Assembly: GCA_937871985.1 (NCBI GenBank)
Contig: CALMPB010000145.1
Span: 1 to 54,243, forward strand
Reading direction: 5' to 3'
Length of the DNA stretch: 54,243 nt
Source: an uncultured Burkholderiaceae bacterium
Lineage (GTDB): Bacteria; Pseudomonadota; Gammaproteobacteria; Burkholderiales; Burkholderiaceae
Part shown: piece after piece, positions 41,087-49,807 of the stretch
Layout of the letters: each line of letters begins with the position of its first letter
How positions within the stretch are numbered: the first letter of the stretch is position 1
Translations under genes and position numbers: made by a program
The notes under the pieces: model-generated
Databases searched by the model: none
Seen by the model: the letters and a program-made list of their open reading frames with translations, nothing else
What the model was told of the DNA's origin: nothing

Positions 41087-41526
41087 TGCAGACCTTCAAA
41101 GACACTGAAACCGGCACGTTCTATCAATTCGATGGCGACGTGATTGCGGAAAACGTCGGTGGTCGCTACGAATTCCGCTCGCAGTCCGGCTTGCTTAATA
41201 TGCCGCCCACGCTAGTGCCCGCGTCGTTGGACGATATGCCCGAGCCGCCCTTGCCGGACCCTGCGCCGGTCTCGCGCTATCAGGGCCGCGAGGCGATGCG
41301 CCTCACGCCATATCCGAAAGAGGGACGGCCGGACTGGACGCTGTTCGACGCCTTCGAAGAACTGCTGAATGATCCGGCCACGCCAGCGTACTACCGTCGC
41401 GCCTGGGACGAGTTGCAGGCGTTCGAATGGGGCAGCGCCATGCTTCACGCAGCTGCGGACGTGCTGGGGTTGACGCTTGCCCAACGCCTGGGCCTGTTCC
41501 ACCTGGCGGCCACGTTGAAGGCATAG
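41083..41526 (+). CDS. Fibre-associated protein, putative tail fibre assembly chaperone (147 aa)
   Basis: Overlaps the fibre gene by four bases. The N-terminal part MMQTFKDTETGTFYQFDGDV, then acidic-proline linker, then helical C-terminus (DWTLFDAFEELLNDPATPAY), fits fibre-assembly proteins that follow fibre genes. Exact role inferred from position. Confidence 0.65.
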   Translation: MMQTFKDTETGTFYQFDGDVIAENVGGRYEFRSQSGLLNMPPTLVPASLDDMPEPPLPDPAPVSRYQGREAMRLTPYPKEGRPDWTLFDAFEELLNDPATPAYYRRAWDELQAFEWGSAMLHAAADVLGLTLAQRLGLFHLAATLKA

Positions 41527-41534
41527 GGGGAAAA

Positions 41535-42263
41535 ATGCGGATTTATGCAGATGTCCAGAAGTTGGAGGTCGGCGACCTGGTCGAACTCTACGAGTTGGAT
41601 GCGACGCCTATTGGCGGGACGCTCCAGCGGTTCCATGGTTATACCCAGGTCGGCCCTATCTGGTGGCAGGGCAACCAGTACGACCCCTGGGCTATCACGG
41701 CTGAAGGCTTCGAACAGGTGGGCGACGGCCAGCAGCCCACGCCTACGCTGTCGGTTGGCAACATCGGCGCAGATGCCGAGAGCAAGCCGGTTGCGGGCGT
41801 CATCTCGTCACTGTGTATCGCGCTGGATGACCTGGTGGGTTCCTGGGTGCGGGTGCGGCGCACACTGGGCAGCTATCTCGATGCCAAGAATTTCCCTGAA
41901 GGCAACCCCACGGCGAACCCCGCCGAAGAGTTGCCGCCGGAGGTCTGGATTGTGCAGCAGAAGACGGCCGAAACCGCCGAGGTGGTGGAATTCCAGTTGT
42001 CGAGTGCCCTGGACTTCGACGGGCAGCAGTTGCCCAGCCGGCCGATCATCGCCGGCGTGTGCGGCTGGCTGCGCAAGGGCGGTTACCGCGGCCCGTACTG
42101 TGGCTACACCGGAAGCCGCATGTTCGACCTGGCCGGCAACCCGGTCACGGATCCGGCGCGCGATCGCTGCTCGGGCCTCATGTCGGACTGCAAGAAGCGA
42201 TTCGGCGAATATGAGGTCATCAACTTCGGCGGGTTTCCCTCGGCCGACCTGATCAGGGGATAG
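41535..42263 (+). CDS. Minor tail protein gpL (242 aa)
   Basis: Tail-tip protein. The C-terminal part has the conserved cysteines of gpL: AGVCGWLRKGGYRGPYCGYT, then RDRCSGLMSDCKKRFG. In lambda these residues hold an iron-sulphur cluster. The body includes VISSLCIALDDLVGSWVRVR. ATG 41535 starts MRIYADVQKLEVGD. Confidence 0.92.
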   Translation: MRIYADVQKLEVGDLVELYELDATPIGGTLQRFHGYTQVGPIWWQGNQYDPWAITAEGFEQVGDGQQPTPTLSVGNIGADAESKPVAGVISSLCIALDDLVGSWVRVRRTLGSYLDAKNFPEGNPTANPAEELPPEVWIVQQKTAETAEVVEFQLSSALDFDGQQLPSRPIIAGVCGWLRKGGYRGPYCGYTGSRMFDLAGNPVTDPARDRCSGLMSDCKKRFGEYEVINFGGFPSADLIRG

Positions 42264-42265
42264 AC

Positions 42266-43039
42266 ATGCGCAAGAAGACGATGGAGGCCATCCGCGCCCA
42301 TGCGGTGGCCGAGTACCCGCGCGAGTGCTGCGGGCTGGTCGTGATGGTGGCGCGCCGTGAGGTGTATGTGCCGTGCCGGAATACGGCGGCCAGCGCCGAC
42401 CATTTCGTGCTGGCTGCCGACGACTACGCCGCGGCCGAAGACACCGGGCGGATCGTGGCCATCGTGCATTCGCACCCCGACGAGACGCCGGCGCCGAGCG
42501 AAGCGGACCGCGTGGCCTGCGAGGCAACGGACCTTCCCTGGTTCATCGTGGCGGTGGCCAAGGACGACGACGGCGCCGTGGTGGCGGGCGAGGTGCGGGG
42601 CTTTACCCCGGTGGGCTTTCAGGCCCCCTTGCTGGGCCGCCAGTTCGCGCATGGCGTGCTGGATTGCTACAGCCTGGTGCGAGATTGGTACAAGCGCGAG
42701 CGCGGTATCGAGCTGCTGGACTTCCAGCGGGATGACGGCTGGTGGGAGCCGGGCCGCGAAGGCGACCTGTACATGGACCACTACGCCGAGGCGGGATTCC
42801 GGCCGCTGCAAGCCGGCGAGGACATGGCGCCAGGCGACGTGATCCTGATGCAGGTCCGGTCCAACCGCGCCAACCACGCCGGCGTGTTCCTGGGCGCCGA
42901 AGGGCTGAAGGAAGCGCCGGGCCTGTTCTCGGTGCCGGACGCGATGCTGCACCACCTTTACGGCCGGCAGTCTGAGCGGGTGGTATACGGCGGCTATTGG
43001 GGCGAAGCAACGCGCCTGGTGCTGCGATATCAAGGGTGA
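42266..43039 (+). CDS. Tail tip protein gpK, JAMM plus NlpC/P60 domains (257 aa)
   Basis: The N-terminal JAB domain has the metal motif: ECCGLVVMVA, then AIVHSHPDETPAPSEAD. The C-terminal half is an NlpC/P60 peptidase with Cys in VLDCYSLVRDWYKRERG and His in NRANHAGVFLG. It likely helps tail assembly or wall penetration. It overlaps nothing; gap two bases from L. Confidence 0.95.
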   Translation: MRKKTMEAIRAHAVAEYPRECCGLVVMVARREVYVPCRNTAASADHFVLAADDYAAAEDTGRIVAIVHSHPDETPAPSEADRVACEATDLPWFIVAVAKDDDGAVVAGEVRGFTPVGFQAPLLGRQFAHGVLDCYSLVRDWYKRERGIELLDFQRDDGWWEPGREGDLYMDHYAEAGFRPLQAGEDMAPGDVILMQVRSNRANHAGVFLGAEGLKEAPGLFSVPDAMLHHLYGRQSERVVYGGYWGEATRLVLRYQG

Positions 43040-43042
43040 AGC

Positions 43043-43648
43043 ATGAACGAAACACTACGTATCGTGCGGCTGTACGGGCGCCTGGGCGCGCAATTTGGCC
43101 GGGTGCATAGGCTGGCAGTCAACAGCACCGCAGAGGCTGTCCGCGCCCTTTGCGTGCTGGTGCCAGGCTTTGAAGCAGCGATGGCCGCCAGCGCCGGAAA
43201 CGGCGTGGCCTACGCCTGCTTTATGGGGCGGCGTAACCTGCGCGAGGGTGAGCTTGGTCACCCTGTGGGTGATAGCGACATTCGCATTGCGCCGATGCCT
43301 GCGGGTGGAAAGCGTGCCGGGTTGTTCCAAACGGTGTTGGGGGCCGTCCTGGTGGCGGCCGCAGTGATCTATTCCGGCGGCGTTGGCGCCGCCTTTGCGG
43401 CGCAAGGCGCTGTCGGCGCAACAGCGATGATCGGCGCGTCGATGTTCCTTGGAGGGGTGGTTCAAATGCTCTCGCCCCAGCAACGGGCTTTGAGTGCCGA
43501 GGATCGGCCGGAGAACGGCGCTTCCTACAACTTCAACGGCCCGGTGAACACGTCGGCGCAGGGTAACCCTGTGCCGGTTCTATACGGGCGCATGATCATT
43601 GGCAGCGCGACGATTTCCGCCGGCATATTCTCGGAAGACCAGGCATGA
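43043..43648 (+). CDS. Tail assembly protein gpI (201 aa)
   Basis: Reads MNETLRIVRLYGRLGAQFGR, then a hydrophobic region (GLFQTVLGAVLVAAAVIYSG) and the conserved NFNGPVNTSAQGNPVPVLYG. This is the gpI family, part of tail-tip initiation. ATGA overlap with J. Confidence 0.93.
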   Translation: MNETLRIVRLYGRLGAQFGRVHRLAVNSTAEAVRALCVLVPGFEAAMAASAGNGVAYACFMGRRNLREGELGHPVGDSDIRIAPMPAGGKRAGLFQTVLGAVLVAAAVIYSGGVGAAFAAQGAVGATAMIGASMFLGGVVQMLSPQQRALSAEDRPENGASYNFNGPVNTSAQGNPVPVLYGRMIIGSATISAGIFSEDQA

Positions 43649-46600
43649 AACAACGGTATCGCAGGAATCGAAAGGCACCTTCGGGTGCCTTTTTTTATGG
43701 CCGTCCTTCAGTGTCTGGCCAAGCCGCGATTATCGGCTATGGCGGCGGCAAGGGCGGCGGCGGTGGCGGCCGCTCGCCGAGCGAGGCGCCGGACAGCCTA
43801 CACAGCATTGCCTACGCCCGCGTCATCGATTTGTTGAGCGAAGGGGAGATCTACGGCCCCGTGCATGGCCTCGAAGGGGCACTGCGCGATGTATACCTGA
43901 ACGGTACGCCCGTTGCGAACGCCGACGGCTCGCTGAACTTTTCCAATGTGTCGATTGACTTCCGGACTGGCACGCAATGGCAAGACCCGTTGCCTGGATT
44001 CCCGGCGTCCGAGAACACCATCGGCGTCAACACCGAACTGAAGGCCACGCAGCCGTGGGTGCGCTTGTTCACCAACCGCCAGTTGTCCGCCGTACGGGTG
44101 ACCCTGGCCGTCGAGGGCTTGAGCCGCGCCGACACGTCGAACGGCGATATCAACGGCTATCGGGTTGAATACGCAATCGACGTAAGCCGTGACGGAGCCG
44201 CCTACCAGCAGGTGCTGGCCAGCGCGTTCGACGGCAAGACGACGCAGCGATACGCGCGCTCGCACCGCATCGAGGTGCCGGCCGGCGCTTCGCAGGGCTG
44301 GAACATTCGCGTTCGTCGCATCACGCCGAACGCGAACAGCAACACCATTGCAGATCGCACGTTCGTGGATGCGGTCACCGAAGTCATCGACGCCAAGCTG
44401 CGTTACCCCATGTCGGCCGTGGCCGGCATCAAGATCGACGCCTCGCAGTTCCAAAGCGTGCCCACGCGCGCCTACGACGTGAAAGGCCGCATCATCCGAG
44501 TGCCGAGCAACTACGACCCGGACACGCGTGCCTACACCGGCACCTGGGACGGAACGTTCAAGACGGCATGGACAGACAACCCCGCCTGGATCTTCTTCGA
44601 CCTGGTGGGTAATGATCGTTATGGCTTGGGCGAGCGTGTTCCGGCCGGTTGGCTGGACAAGTGGGGGCTGTATCAGATCGGCCGCTATTGCGATGAACTG
44701 GTGGACGACGGGTTTGGCGGGAAAGAGCCGCGCTTTACCTGCAATGCCTATCTTCAGACGGCGGCCGATGCCTACCGGGTGGTGCAGGACTTTGCGTCGA
44801 TCTTTCGCGGCATGGCGTACTGGGCGAATTCGTCGGTGATCGCGGTGGCGGATATGCCGGGCGACCCGGTGTATACGTTCTCCTCGGCCAACGTGATCGA
44901 CGGCAAGTTCTCCTATACAGGGTCCGCGCTGAACACTCGCTACACGGTCGCCCTGGTGTCCTGGTGCGACTTGTCGGACATGGGCCGCCAGAAGGTCGAG
45001 TACGTGGAGAACCGCGAAGGCATCGCCCGCTACGGCATCAAGCAACTGGAGGTAACCGCGTTCGGCTGCACCTCGCGTGGTCAGGCCAACCGGGTCGGGA
45101 AGTGGTTGCTGCTGACCTCCCACCTGGAGACGCGGGGCGTTACGTTCACGGTCGGCCTGGAGTACTGCCAGATCCGGCCCGGCAGCATCATCCGCATCGC
45201 TGATCAGCATCTGGCTGGCCGGCGTATTGGTGGCCGCATCCGCGAGGCGACCGCCAGCCGGATCGTGGTTGATGCTGAACTGGGTATCCGTCCCGGTGAC
45301 CGGCTGACCGTGAACCTGCCGAGTGGCACGTCGGAGACCCGGGTGGTCACCTCGGCCATGGGTGAACCGCTGACGCTGGACAGCGGCGTCTACAGCTACG
45401 ACTCCACGAAGCTGACGGCGGACCTCATTGGCCTGCCGGGTACGGCGATGCACATCGACGTTCAGGTGCCGTTCTCCGAGGTGCCGGAGCCTGAATGCAT
45501 CTGGACGCTGGAATCTGAGGCGCTGTCGGCGCAGACGTTCCGTGTCCTGAATATCAGGCGCAAGGACGGGCTGCAGGCCGATGTATCGGCGATTCAGCAC
45601 GAGCCGAGCAAGTTCAATAATGTGGACTTCGGCACGCGCCTGGACAGCCCGCCGATTTCGGTGGTGCCGCCTGGGGTGCAATCGCCGCCCACGGAGCCGG
45701 CGATTAGCGCTTACTACATTGTCAGCCAGGGCATTGCGAATCACACCGCCGTATTCGAATGGAAGGCACCCGATAGCGCAGTGGCCTATGAGGTGCAGTG
45801 GCGCCGGGATAACTCGGACTGGATCAACCTGCCGCGCACCGGCTACACGCGGGTGGAGGTGCCGAACATCTATGCCGGCGGTTACACGTTCCGTGTGCGG
45901 GCGTTGAACTCGCTGGGCGTGGCCTCGATCTGGACCACCTCCACGCTGACGCAACTGGACGGCATCGTCGGCCCGCCTCCTGTGGTGACGAGCCTGATAG
46001 CCAAGGGCCTGCTGTTTGCGATTCAGTTGGACTGGGGATTGCCGCCTGGGCCGTCGATCATCGAGCGCACGGAAATCTACTACTCGCAGAATTCCAGCTT
46101 CGAATCGGCCATCCCGCTAGGTGTCTTCGCCTACCCGCAGAACACGCACACGCTGCTGGGCCTGCGCGCAGGCCAGGAGTTGTGGTTCTGGGCGCGGCTG
46201 GTTGACAAGAACGGTGTAGCGGGCGAGTGGTATCCCCCCGCCTCTGGCCAGGGTGCCCGGGGCCAGGCCAGCGATGACGCTGGGCCCATTCTTGACCAGA
46301 TTGGCGGCAAGATTGAGAAGTCAATGCTTGGCGAGGATCTGCAAGAAGAAATCACGTCCGGTGGGGGCGCGGCAACGCAGATCAAGGAGGTGCAGGACGG
46401 CCTCAATGCGATGGTGAGCATCAAGGCGCAGTCCACTGGGCCGGACGGCAAGCTGTACGCCGCGGGCATGGGCGTGGGTGTCGAGAACACGCCGGAGGGT
46501 ATGCAAACTCAGGTGCTGTTCCTGGCCGACCGACTTGCGCTCATCAACCTGGTGGATGGGGTGATATCCACGCCGTTTGCTATCGAAAACGGTCAGACGT

Positions 46601-46824
46601 TCATCCGCTCGGCGTTCATACAAGACGGGACCATCACCAGCGCCAAGATAGGCGAGTACATCCAGTCCAACAACTTCGTTGCTGGTCAACTGGGATGGCG
46701 CTGGAGTAAGAGCGGTGCCTTTGAGAACAACGGCGTTGGGGGCGGGGGGCGGCGCGTGGAGAACAACACGCAGAGTCTCTGGTACGACGCTAACGGAACG
46801 CTTCGCATAAGGATCCAAGTCTGA
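43645..46824 (+). CDS. Tip attachment / host specificity protein gpJ (1059 aa)
   Basis: Central fibre that contacts the host receptor. The glycine-rich start (GYGGGKGGGGGGRSPSEAPD) and SLHSIAYARVIDLLSEGEIY are diagnostic. Fibronectin-type-III-like parts (WRRDNSDWINLPRTGYTRVE) and the C-terminal conserved segment (VEQTFIRSAFIQ-like: GQTFIRSAFIQDGTITSAKI) follow. ATG 43645 overlaps the gpI stop, but the first 22 codons run across a terminator-like hairpin; a GTG at 43711 is an alternative start. Confidence 0.95.
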   Translation: MKQRYRRNRKAPSGAFFYGRPSVSGQAAIIGYGGGKGGGGGGRSPSEAPDSLHSIAYARVIDLLSEGEIYGPVHGLEGALRDVYLNGTPVANADGSLNFSNVSIDFRTGTQWQDPLPGFPASENTIGVNTELKATQPWVRLFTNRQLSAVRVTLAVEGLSRADTSNGDINGYRVEYAIDVSRDGAAYQQVLASAFDGKTTQRYARSHRIEVPAGASQGWNIRVRRITPNANSNTIADRTFVDAVTEVIDAKLRYPMSAVAGIKIDASQFQSVPTRAYDVKGRIIRVPSNYDPDTRAYTGTWDGTFKTAWTDNPAWIFFDLVGNDRYGLGERVPAGWLDKWGLYQIGRYCDELVDDGFGGKEPRFTCNAYLQTAADAYRVVQDFASIFRGMAYWANSSVIAVADMPGDPVYTFSSANVIDGKFSYTGSALNTRYTVALVSWCDLSDMGRQKVEYVENREGIARYGIKQLEVTAFGCTSRGQANRVGKWLLLTSHLETRGVTFTVGLEYCQIRPGSIIRIADQHLAGRRIGGRIREATASRIVVDAELGIRPGDRLTVNLPSGTSETRVVTSAMGEPLTLDSGVYSYDSTKLTADLIGLPGTAMHIDVQVPFSEVPEPECIWTLESEALSAQTFRVLNIRRKDGLQADVSAIQHEPSKFNNVDFGTRLDSPPISVVPPGVQSPPTEPAISAYYIVSQGIANHTAVFEWKAPDSAVAYEVQWRRDNSDWINLPRTGYTRVEVPNIYAGGYTFRVRALNSLGVASIWTTSTLTQLDGIVGPPPVVTSLIAKGLLFAIQLDWGLPPGPSIIERTEIYYSQNSSFESAIPLGVFAYPQNTHTLLGLRAGQELWFWARLVDKNGVAGEWYPPASGQGARGQASDDAGPILDQIGGKIEKSMLGEDLQEEITSGGGAATQIKEVQDGLNAMVSIKAQSTGPDGKLYAAGMGVGVENTPEGMQTQVLFLADRLALINLVDGVISTPFAIENGQTFIRSAFIQDGTITSAKIGEYIQSNNFVAGQLGWRWSKSGAFENNGVGGGGRRVENNTQSLWYDANGTLRIRIQV
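43671..43696 (+). terminator. Terminator-like hairpin inside the first codons of gpJ
   Basis: AAAGGCACC (43671-43679), loop TTCG, GGTGCCTTT (43684-43692), with T residues to 43696. It has the form of a strong intrinsic terminator. It lies within the gpJ frame if translation starts at 43645; translating ribosomes would melt it. Confidence 0.75.
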
Positions 46825-47108
46825 TGCCGATCTTTCAGTTGTTTAACGCCGACGGCAGCCTGCAATTTGATCTGTCGGCCCGGATTCCCAAGTACTTGGG
46901 CGAGAAGGCCATGGGTGCGGCTTCTGGTTCTGTCGTGGTGGGAGGGCCGGCGTATTCCGACGTTTGGTTTTACGTTGTTCCAAAGTCGGTGACGCCGCTG
47001 TTTCAGGGTGTTCTGCCGACGATTAGCCGCCAGGGTCGAACAATCTCGTGGGGGGCAAGAAGCGCCAGCAGCGCCATCGAGGCCACCCTTATCTACGGAA
47101 TCTACTGA
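46824..47108 (+). CDS. Tail-tip-associated hypothetical protein (94 aa)
   Basis: Begins MPIFQLFNADGSLQFDLSAR. The same pattern (QLFNAxGxLxFD) recurs in the middle of the next gene's product, so they share a small domain. It directly follows J by one base overlap. Probably a tip accessory or receptor-related protein; unproven. Confidence 0.7.
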   Translation: MPIFQLFNADGSLQFDLSARIPKYLGEKAMGAASGSVVVGGPAYSDVWFYVVPKSVTPLFQGVLPTISRQGRTISWGARSASSAIEATLIYGIY

Positions 47109-47792
47109 ATGGCTCTGATCGAAGTTCTAAACGACAGCGGGTCGGTGCTCATTGATGATGAGTATTCCAACCTGGTGCTTGCAACCAAGGGGACGGCTTC
47201 CTTTTCCGGGAATGTGGTGACCATTGATTACAGCAGTGCAGATGGGGCAATGCCTCTTCTGGCGATTCGGTCGTCGTTCTACGTGGCGCTTGTCTCGATA
47301 TCCAGGCCCTCGTCCTCAATCTACCGCTTCACCATGTACAAGGCTACGGACGAGCCGAGTACGAGTTTCGACTATTTTCTGTTTCATCTGCCGCACGCCG
47401 TGCAATCGGCCGGCGGCATTGTCCAGCTTTTCAATGCGCAGGGAAGGTTGGTTTTTGATAGCAACCTGAAGTACTTCAGGTTGGCGATGATGGGCCAAAT
47501 AACGGATATGTCTGGGCGCTCCTGGACCTTGCCATCGGGCCGATCCTACGCCGTTTGTGCGCCTTGCCCCGTGTATTCCAGCGTGAATGCGCCTGTGGGG
47601 CCTCAACCACCGCCTAACGTGCCTTTCCTCGCCTTGGCTACGGCCTACGGGTATAGAACCTCGGGCAACGTTATCCAGGCGGGGCAGGTGACAGTGTCAG
47701 CGTCGTATTCGGTGTGTCCGGATGGCCAGTGTGGATGGCAGTACTTCAACTTGAATGCATCCATGATGGTCGTGGACGTGACTGGCTTCTAG
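47109..47792 (+). CDS. Tail-tip-associated hypothetical protein (227 aa)
   Basis: Two beta-rich halves: MALIEVLNDSGSVLIDDEYS at the start and IVQLFNAQGRLVFDSNLKYF in the middle, the latter like the preceding gene's start. Cysteines in VCAPCPVYSS and CPDGQCGW may form disulphides, in line with an extracellular part. It ends the tail operon. Confidence 0.68.
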   Translation: MALIEVLNDSGSVLIDDEYSNLVLATKGTASFSGNVVTIDYSSADGAMPLLAIRSSFYVALVSISRPSSSIYRFTMYKATDEPSTSFDYFLFHLPHAVQSAGGIVQLFNAQGRLVFDSNLKYFRLAMMGQITDMSGRSWTLPSGRSYAVCAPCPVYSSVNAPVGPQPPPNVPFLALATAYGYRTSGNVIQAGQVTVSASYSVCPDGQCGWQYFNLNASMMVVDVTGF

Positions 47793-47811
47793 CTGCACGC
47801 AATCTCAATCC

Positions 47812-47833
47812 CCCGCTTCGGCGGGTTTTTTTT
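47812..47833 (+). terminator. Intrinsic terminator at the end of the tail operon
   Basis: CCCGC, loop TTCG, GCGGG (47812-47825), then eight T residues. It lies 20 bases after the last tail gene and 24 bases before the holin start. Lysis genes must be reached by antitermination or their own promoter. Confidence 0.9.
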
Positions 47834-47856
47834 GTCCACACAACGGGAGGGCAGCA

Positions 47857-48327
47857 ATGCGAACCCATCAAGGGAGTATGCGAATGGAACCCAGTTCCAC
47901 CGGTTTGGGTGGCTTGGCGGCCTTGAAGGTCGCAATGGCTTACGGTATTCCCGCCGCCGTGGCCGCAATGCTTGGGCTGCTGATCATGCCGCCCCGCACC
48001 GCGCGGGAATTCACCGTTCGCACCGTTTGCACGGTCGCGTGTTCCTTCATGTTTGGGCCGGCCCTGGCCGGCGCAGTCATCGCCTGGAAGCCGGGCCTGA
48101 TGGATGCCATGACTTGGTTGGCCCACCATGGCGCCGGATCCGACGACGCGCTGCTGGCCAAGTTCTATGTCCTGGGGCCGAGCATGCTGCTTGCCGGCTT
48201 GCCGGCGTGGTGGGTGCTGGGCGCCTACATGCGCTGGATGGCGAGCATGCGGCAAAAGGGGCTTTTGCAATGGCTCGCCGAAGTGCGGGCCAAGCTGCTG
48301 GGCCTGCGGTCGGGCGGGGAGGGCTGA
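47857..48327 (+). CDS. Putative holin (156 aa)
   Basis: GGGAGGG precedes ATG 47857. Three hydrophobic segments are visible: VAMAYGIPAAVAAMLGLLI, VCTVACSFMFGPALAGAVI and LLAGLPAWWVLGAYM, then a basic tail. First gene of the lysis cassette. It should form inner-membrane lesions that release the endolysin. Confidence 0.8.
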   Translation: MRTHQGSMRMEPSSTGLGGLAALKVAMAYGIPAAVAAMLGLLIMPPRTAREFTVRTVCTVACSFMFGPALAGAVIAWKPGLMDAMTWLAHHGAGSDDALLAKFYVLGPSMLLAGLPAWWVLGAYMRWMASMRQKGLLQWLAEVRAKLLGLRSGGEG

Positions 48328-48330
48328 ACC

Positions 48331-48822
48331 ATGGATCTGAGGAAGATCATCGATACCGCCGTCAGCCCTGCGCTGGCGCTGCTGCCGACGCGCATGGCCA
48401 CGACGGCGGCGCGAGTCATGCTGTTGGCGATTGGCCTGCAGGAAAGTCGATTCACGCACCGCCAGCAGATCGGCGGGCCGGCGCGGGGCTTCTGGCAGTT
48501 CGAGAAGGGCACCCGCGCGAGCCGTGGCGGAGTGTGGGGAGTGTTCCTGCACGCGGCGAGCAAGGGCCACTTGGCGGCCTTGTGCAAGGCCCGCAGTGTG
48601 GCTTGTGACCCGGACGCGATCTACTCGGCGCTGGAATATGACGACGTGCTGGCGGCCGGAGTGGCGCGGCTGCTGCTGTGGACCGATCCCAAGGCGCTGC
48701 CGGCTATTGGCGACGCTGACGCGGGATGGGCGCTGTACCTGCGGACCTGGCGGCCAGGGCGACCTCATCCGAAGACGTGGCCGGCGCTGTATGCCCAGGC
48801 CACGGCTGCGGTGGAGGTTTGA
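48331..48822 (+). CDS. Endolysin, transglycosylase-like (163 aa)
   Basis: Lysozyme-like pattern: LLAIGLQESRFTHRQQIGGP then ARGFWQFEKGTRAS, with Glu in LQESRF as likely catalytic acid. A later part (LRTWRPGRPHPKTWPALYAQ) closes the domain. No signal peptide is seen, so release depends on the holin. It lies three bases after the holin. Confidence 0.85.
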   Translation: MDLRKIIDTAVSPALALLPTRMATTAARVMLLAIGLQESRFTHRQQIGGPARGFWQFEKGTRASRGGVWGVFLHAASKGHLAALCKARSVACDPDAIYSALEYDDVLAAGVARLLLWTDPKALPAIGDADAGWALYLRTWRPGRPHPKTWPALYAQATAAVEV

Positions 48823-48824
48823 CC

Positions 48825-49091
48825 ATGCCCGCATTCATGCAACGGATATGGGGCTACGTCGTCGCCGCGGCGGCGGCCGTTGCCGCAGTGGTGCTGGTCT
48901 ACCTGCGCGGGCGCAGCGCTGGCCGCGCGGATGAGCGCCAGGAGCGTAACGACCGAATTAACGAACAGGCGGCGAAGGCCCGCCAGGAGGTGCGCAATGT
49001 GGAGGATGAAGTGGCCCGTATGGATGATGACGCTGTTTCTGATCGGCTCAAGTCTGGCTGGGTGCGCGGCCCCGGCCAGGGTGGGCGTTAA
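48825..49091 (+). CDS. i-spanin Rz (88 aa)
   Basis: A single N-terminal membrane anchor (IWGYVVAAAAAVAAVVLVYL) is followed by charged coiled coil (DERQERNDRINEQAAKARQE). This is the inner-membrane half of the spanin complex that disrupts the outer membrane. It begins two bases after the endolysin. Confidence 0.9.
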   Translation: MPAFMQRIWGYVVAAAAAVAAVVLVYLRGRSAGRADERQERNDRINEQAAKARQEVRNVEDEVARMDDDAVSDRLKSGWVRGPGQGGR

Positions 49092-49215
49092 GTATTGCGA
49101 CCATGCGCGGCCGATCTATTTCGAATCGGGTGCGGAGGTCGACCGAACACCGCCGCTGGTCAGACGCCAAGTACTCGAGCGCAACGAGGCTTGGAGCCGC
49201 CTGTGCGGTGGCTAA
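48997..49215 (+). CDS. o-spanin Rz1 lipoprotein, nested in Rz (72 aa)
   Basis: Reads in the +1 frame relative to Rz; starts within it and extends 124 bases past its end. AGGAGG precedes ATG 48997. The signal MMTLFLIGSSLAGCAAP has a lipobox. It is the outer-membrane partner of Rz. Embedded Rz1 genes of this type are typical of lambdoid phages. Confidence 0.88.
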   Translation: MWRMKWPVWMMTLFLIGSSLAGCAAPARVGVKYCDHARPIYFESGAEVDRTPPLVRRQVLERNEAWSRLCGG

Positions 49216-49288
49216 ACGTGGGCGGGCTCGCTGTGGTGCAGCCCCTAACACCTGGTGGCCGCAAGGGGATTTCGGGCGTGGAGTGGTA

Positions 49289-49316
49289 TTGCGGCTACAC
49301 TTCGGCTACGTATATA
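49289..49316 (+). promoter_or_regulatory. Candidate promoter of the DUF488 gene
   Basis: TTGCGG (49289-49294), 16 bases, TATATA (49311-49316). It lies 15 bases before the ATG 49331, so the mRNA leader would be very short. It suggests independent expression of the cargo gene from the late operon. Confidence 0.4.
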
Positions 49317-49330
49317 CGAGCAATGTAATC

Positions 49331-49807
49331 ATGATCTTCACCATTGGCTACGAGGGAATCGATTTGGCTCGGTTCCTCGCTCTGCTTGCCCATCATGGCA
49401 TAGAGACCCTAGTGGATATTCGCGAGATGCCACTTTCGCGTAAGCCGGGCTTTTCTAAGACGGCGCTGAGGGCGGCAGTGAATCTGTCGGGTTTCGAGTA
49501 CATGCATATTGCGGCTCTAGGATGCCCGAAAGATGTTAGAAATCAGTACAAAGCAGACGGAGACTGGTCGCGATACAAAAAGGGGTTTCTGCGCTATCTA
49601 AATTCGCAGGAGACGGCGATAGCCGAATTGGCTGCGTTGTCCACGACCTCCAACTGCGCGCTACTTTGCTTTGAGTCTGATCATAACTACTGTCACCGTT
49701 CGATGGTCGCTGCGGCGGTTTCCGCTGTATCTGGATCAAAGGTGAGGCACATCACTGCGGGCTTGCCGGTCAAAACAGGGCGTACTGATTCGTGGGCGTT
49801 TGCTTAG
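49331..49807 (+). CDS. DUF488-family protein (158 aa)
   Basis: Conserved blocks of DUF488: MIFTIGYEGIDLARFLALL, ETLVDIREMPLSRKPGFSK, and CALLCFESDHNYCHRSMVA with the Cys-His-Arg signature. The family's activity is not settled; members often accompany mobile elements and stress genes. The DNA is more AT-rich than the lysis genes before it. It converges on the next gene with a 38-base overlap of coding ends. Confidence 0.88.
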   Translation: MIFTIGYEGIDLARFLALLAHHGIETLVDIREMPLSRKPGFSKTALRAAVNLSGFEYMHIAALGCPKDVRNQYKADGDWSRYKKGFLRYLNSQETAIAELAALSTTSNCALLCFESDHNYCHRSMVAAAVSAVSGSKVRHITAGLPVKTGRTDSWAFA

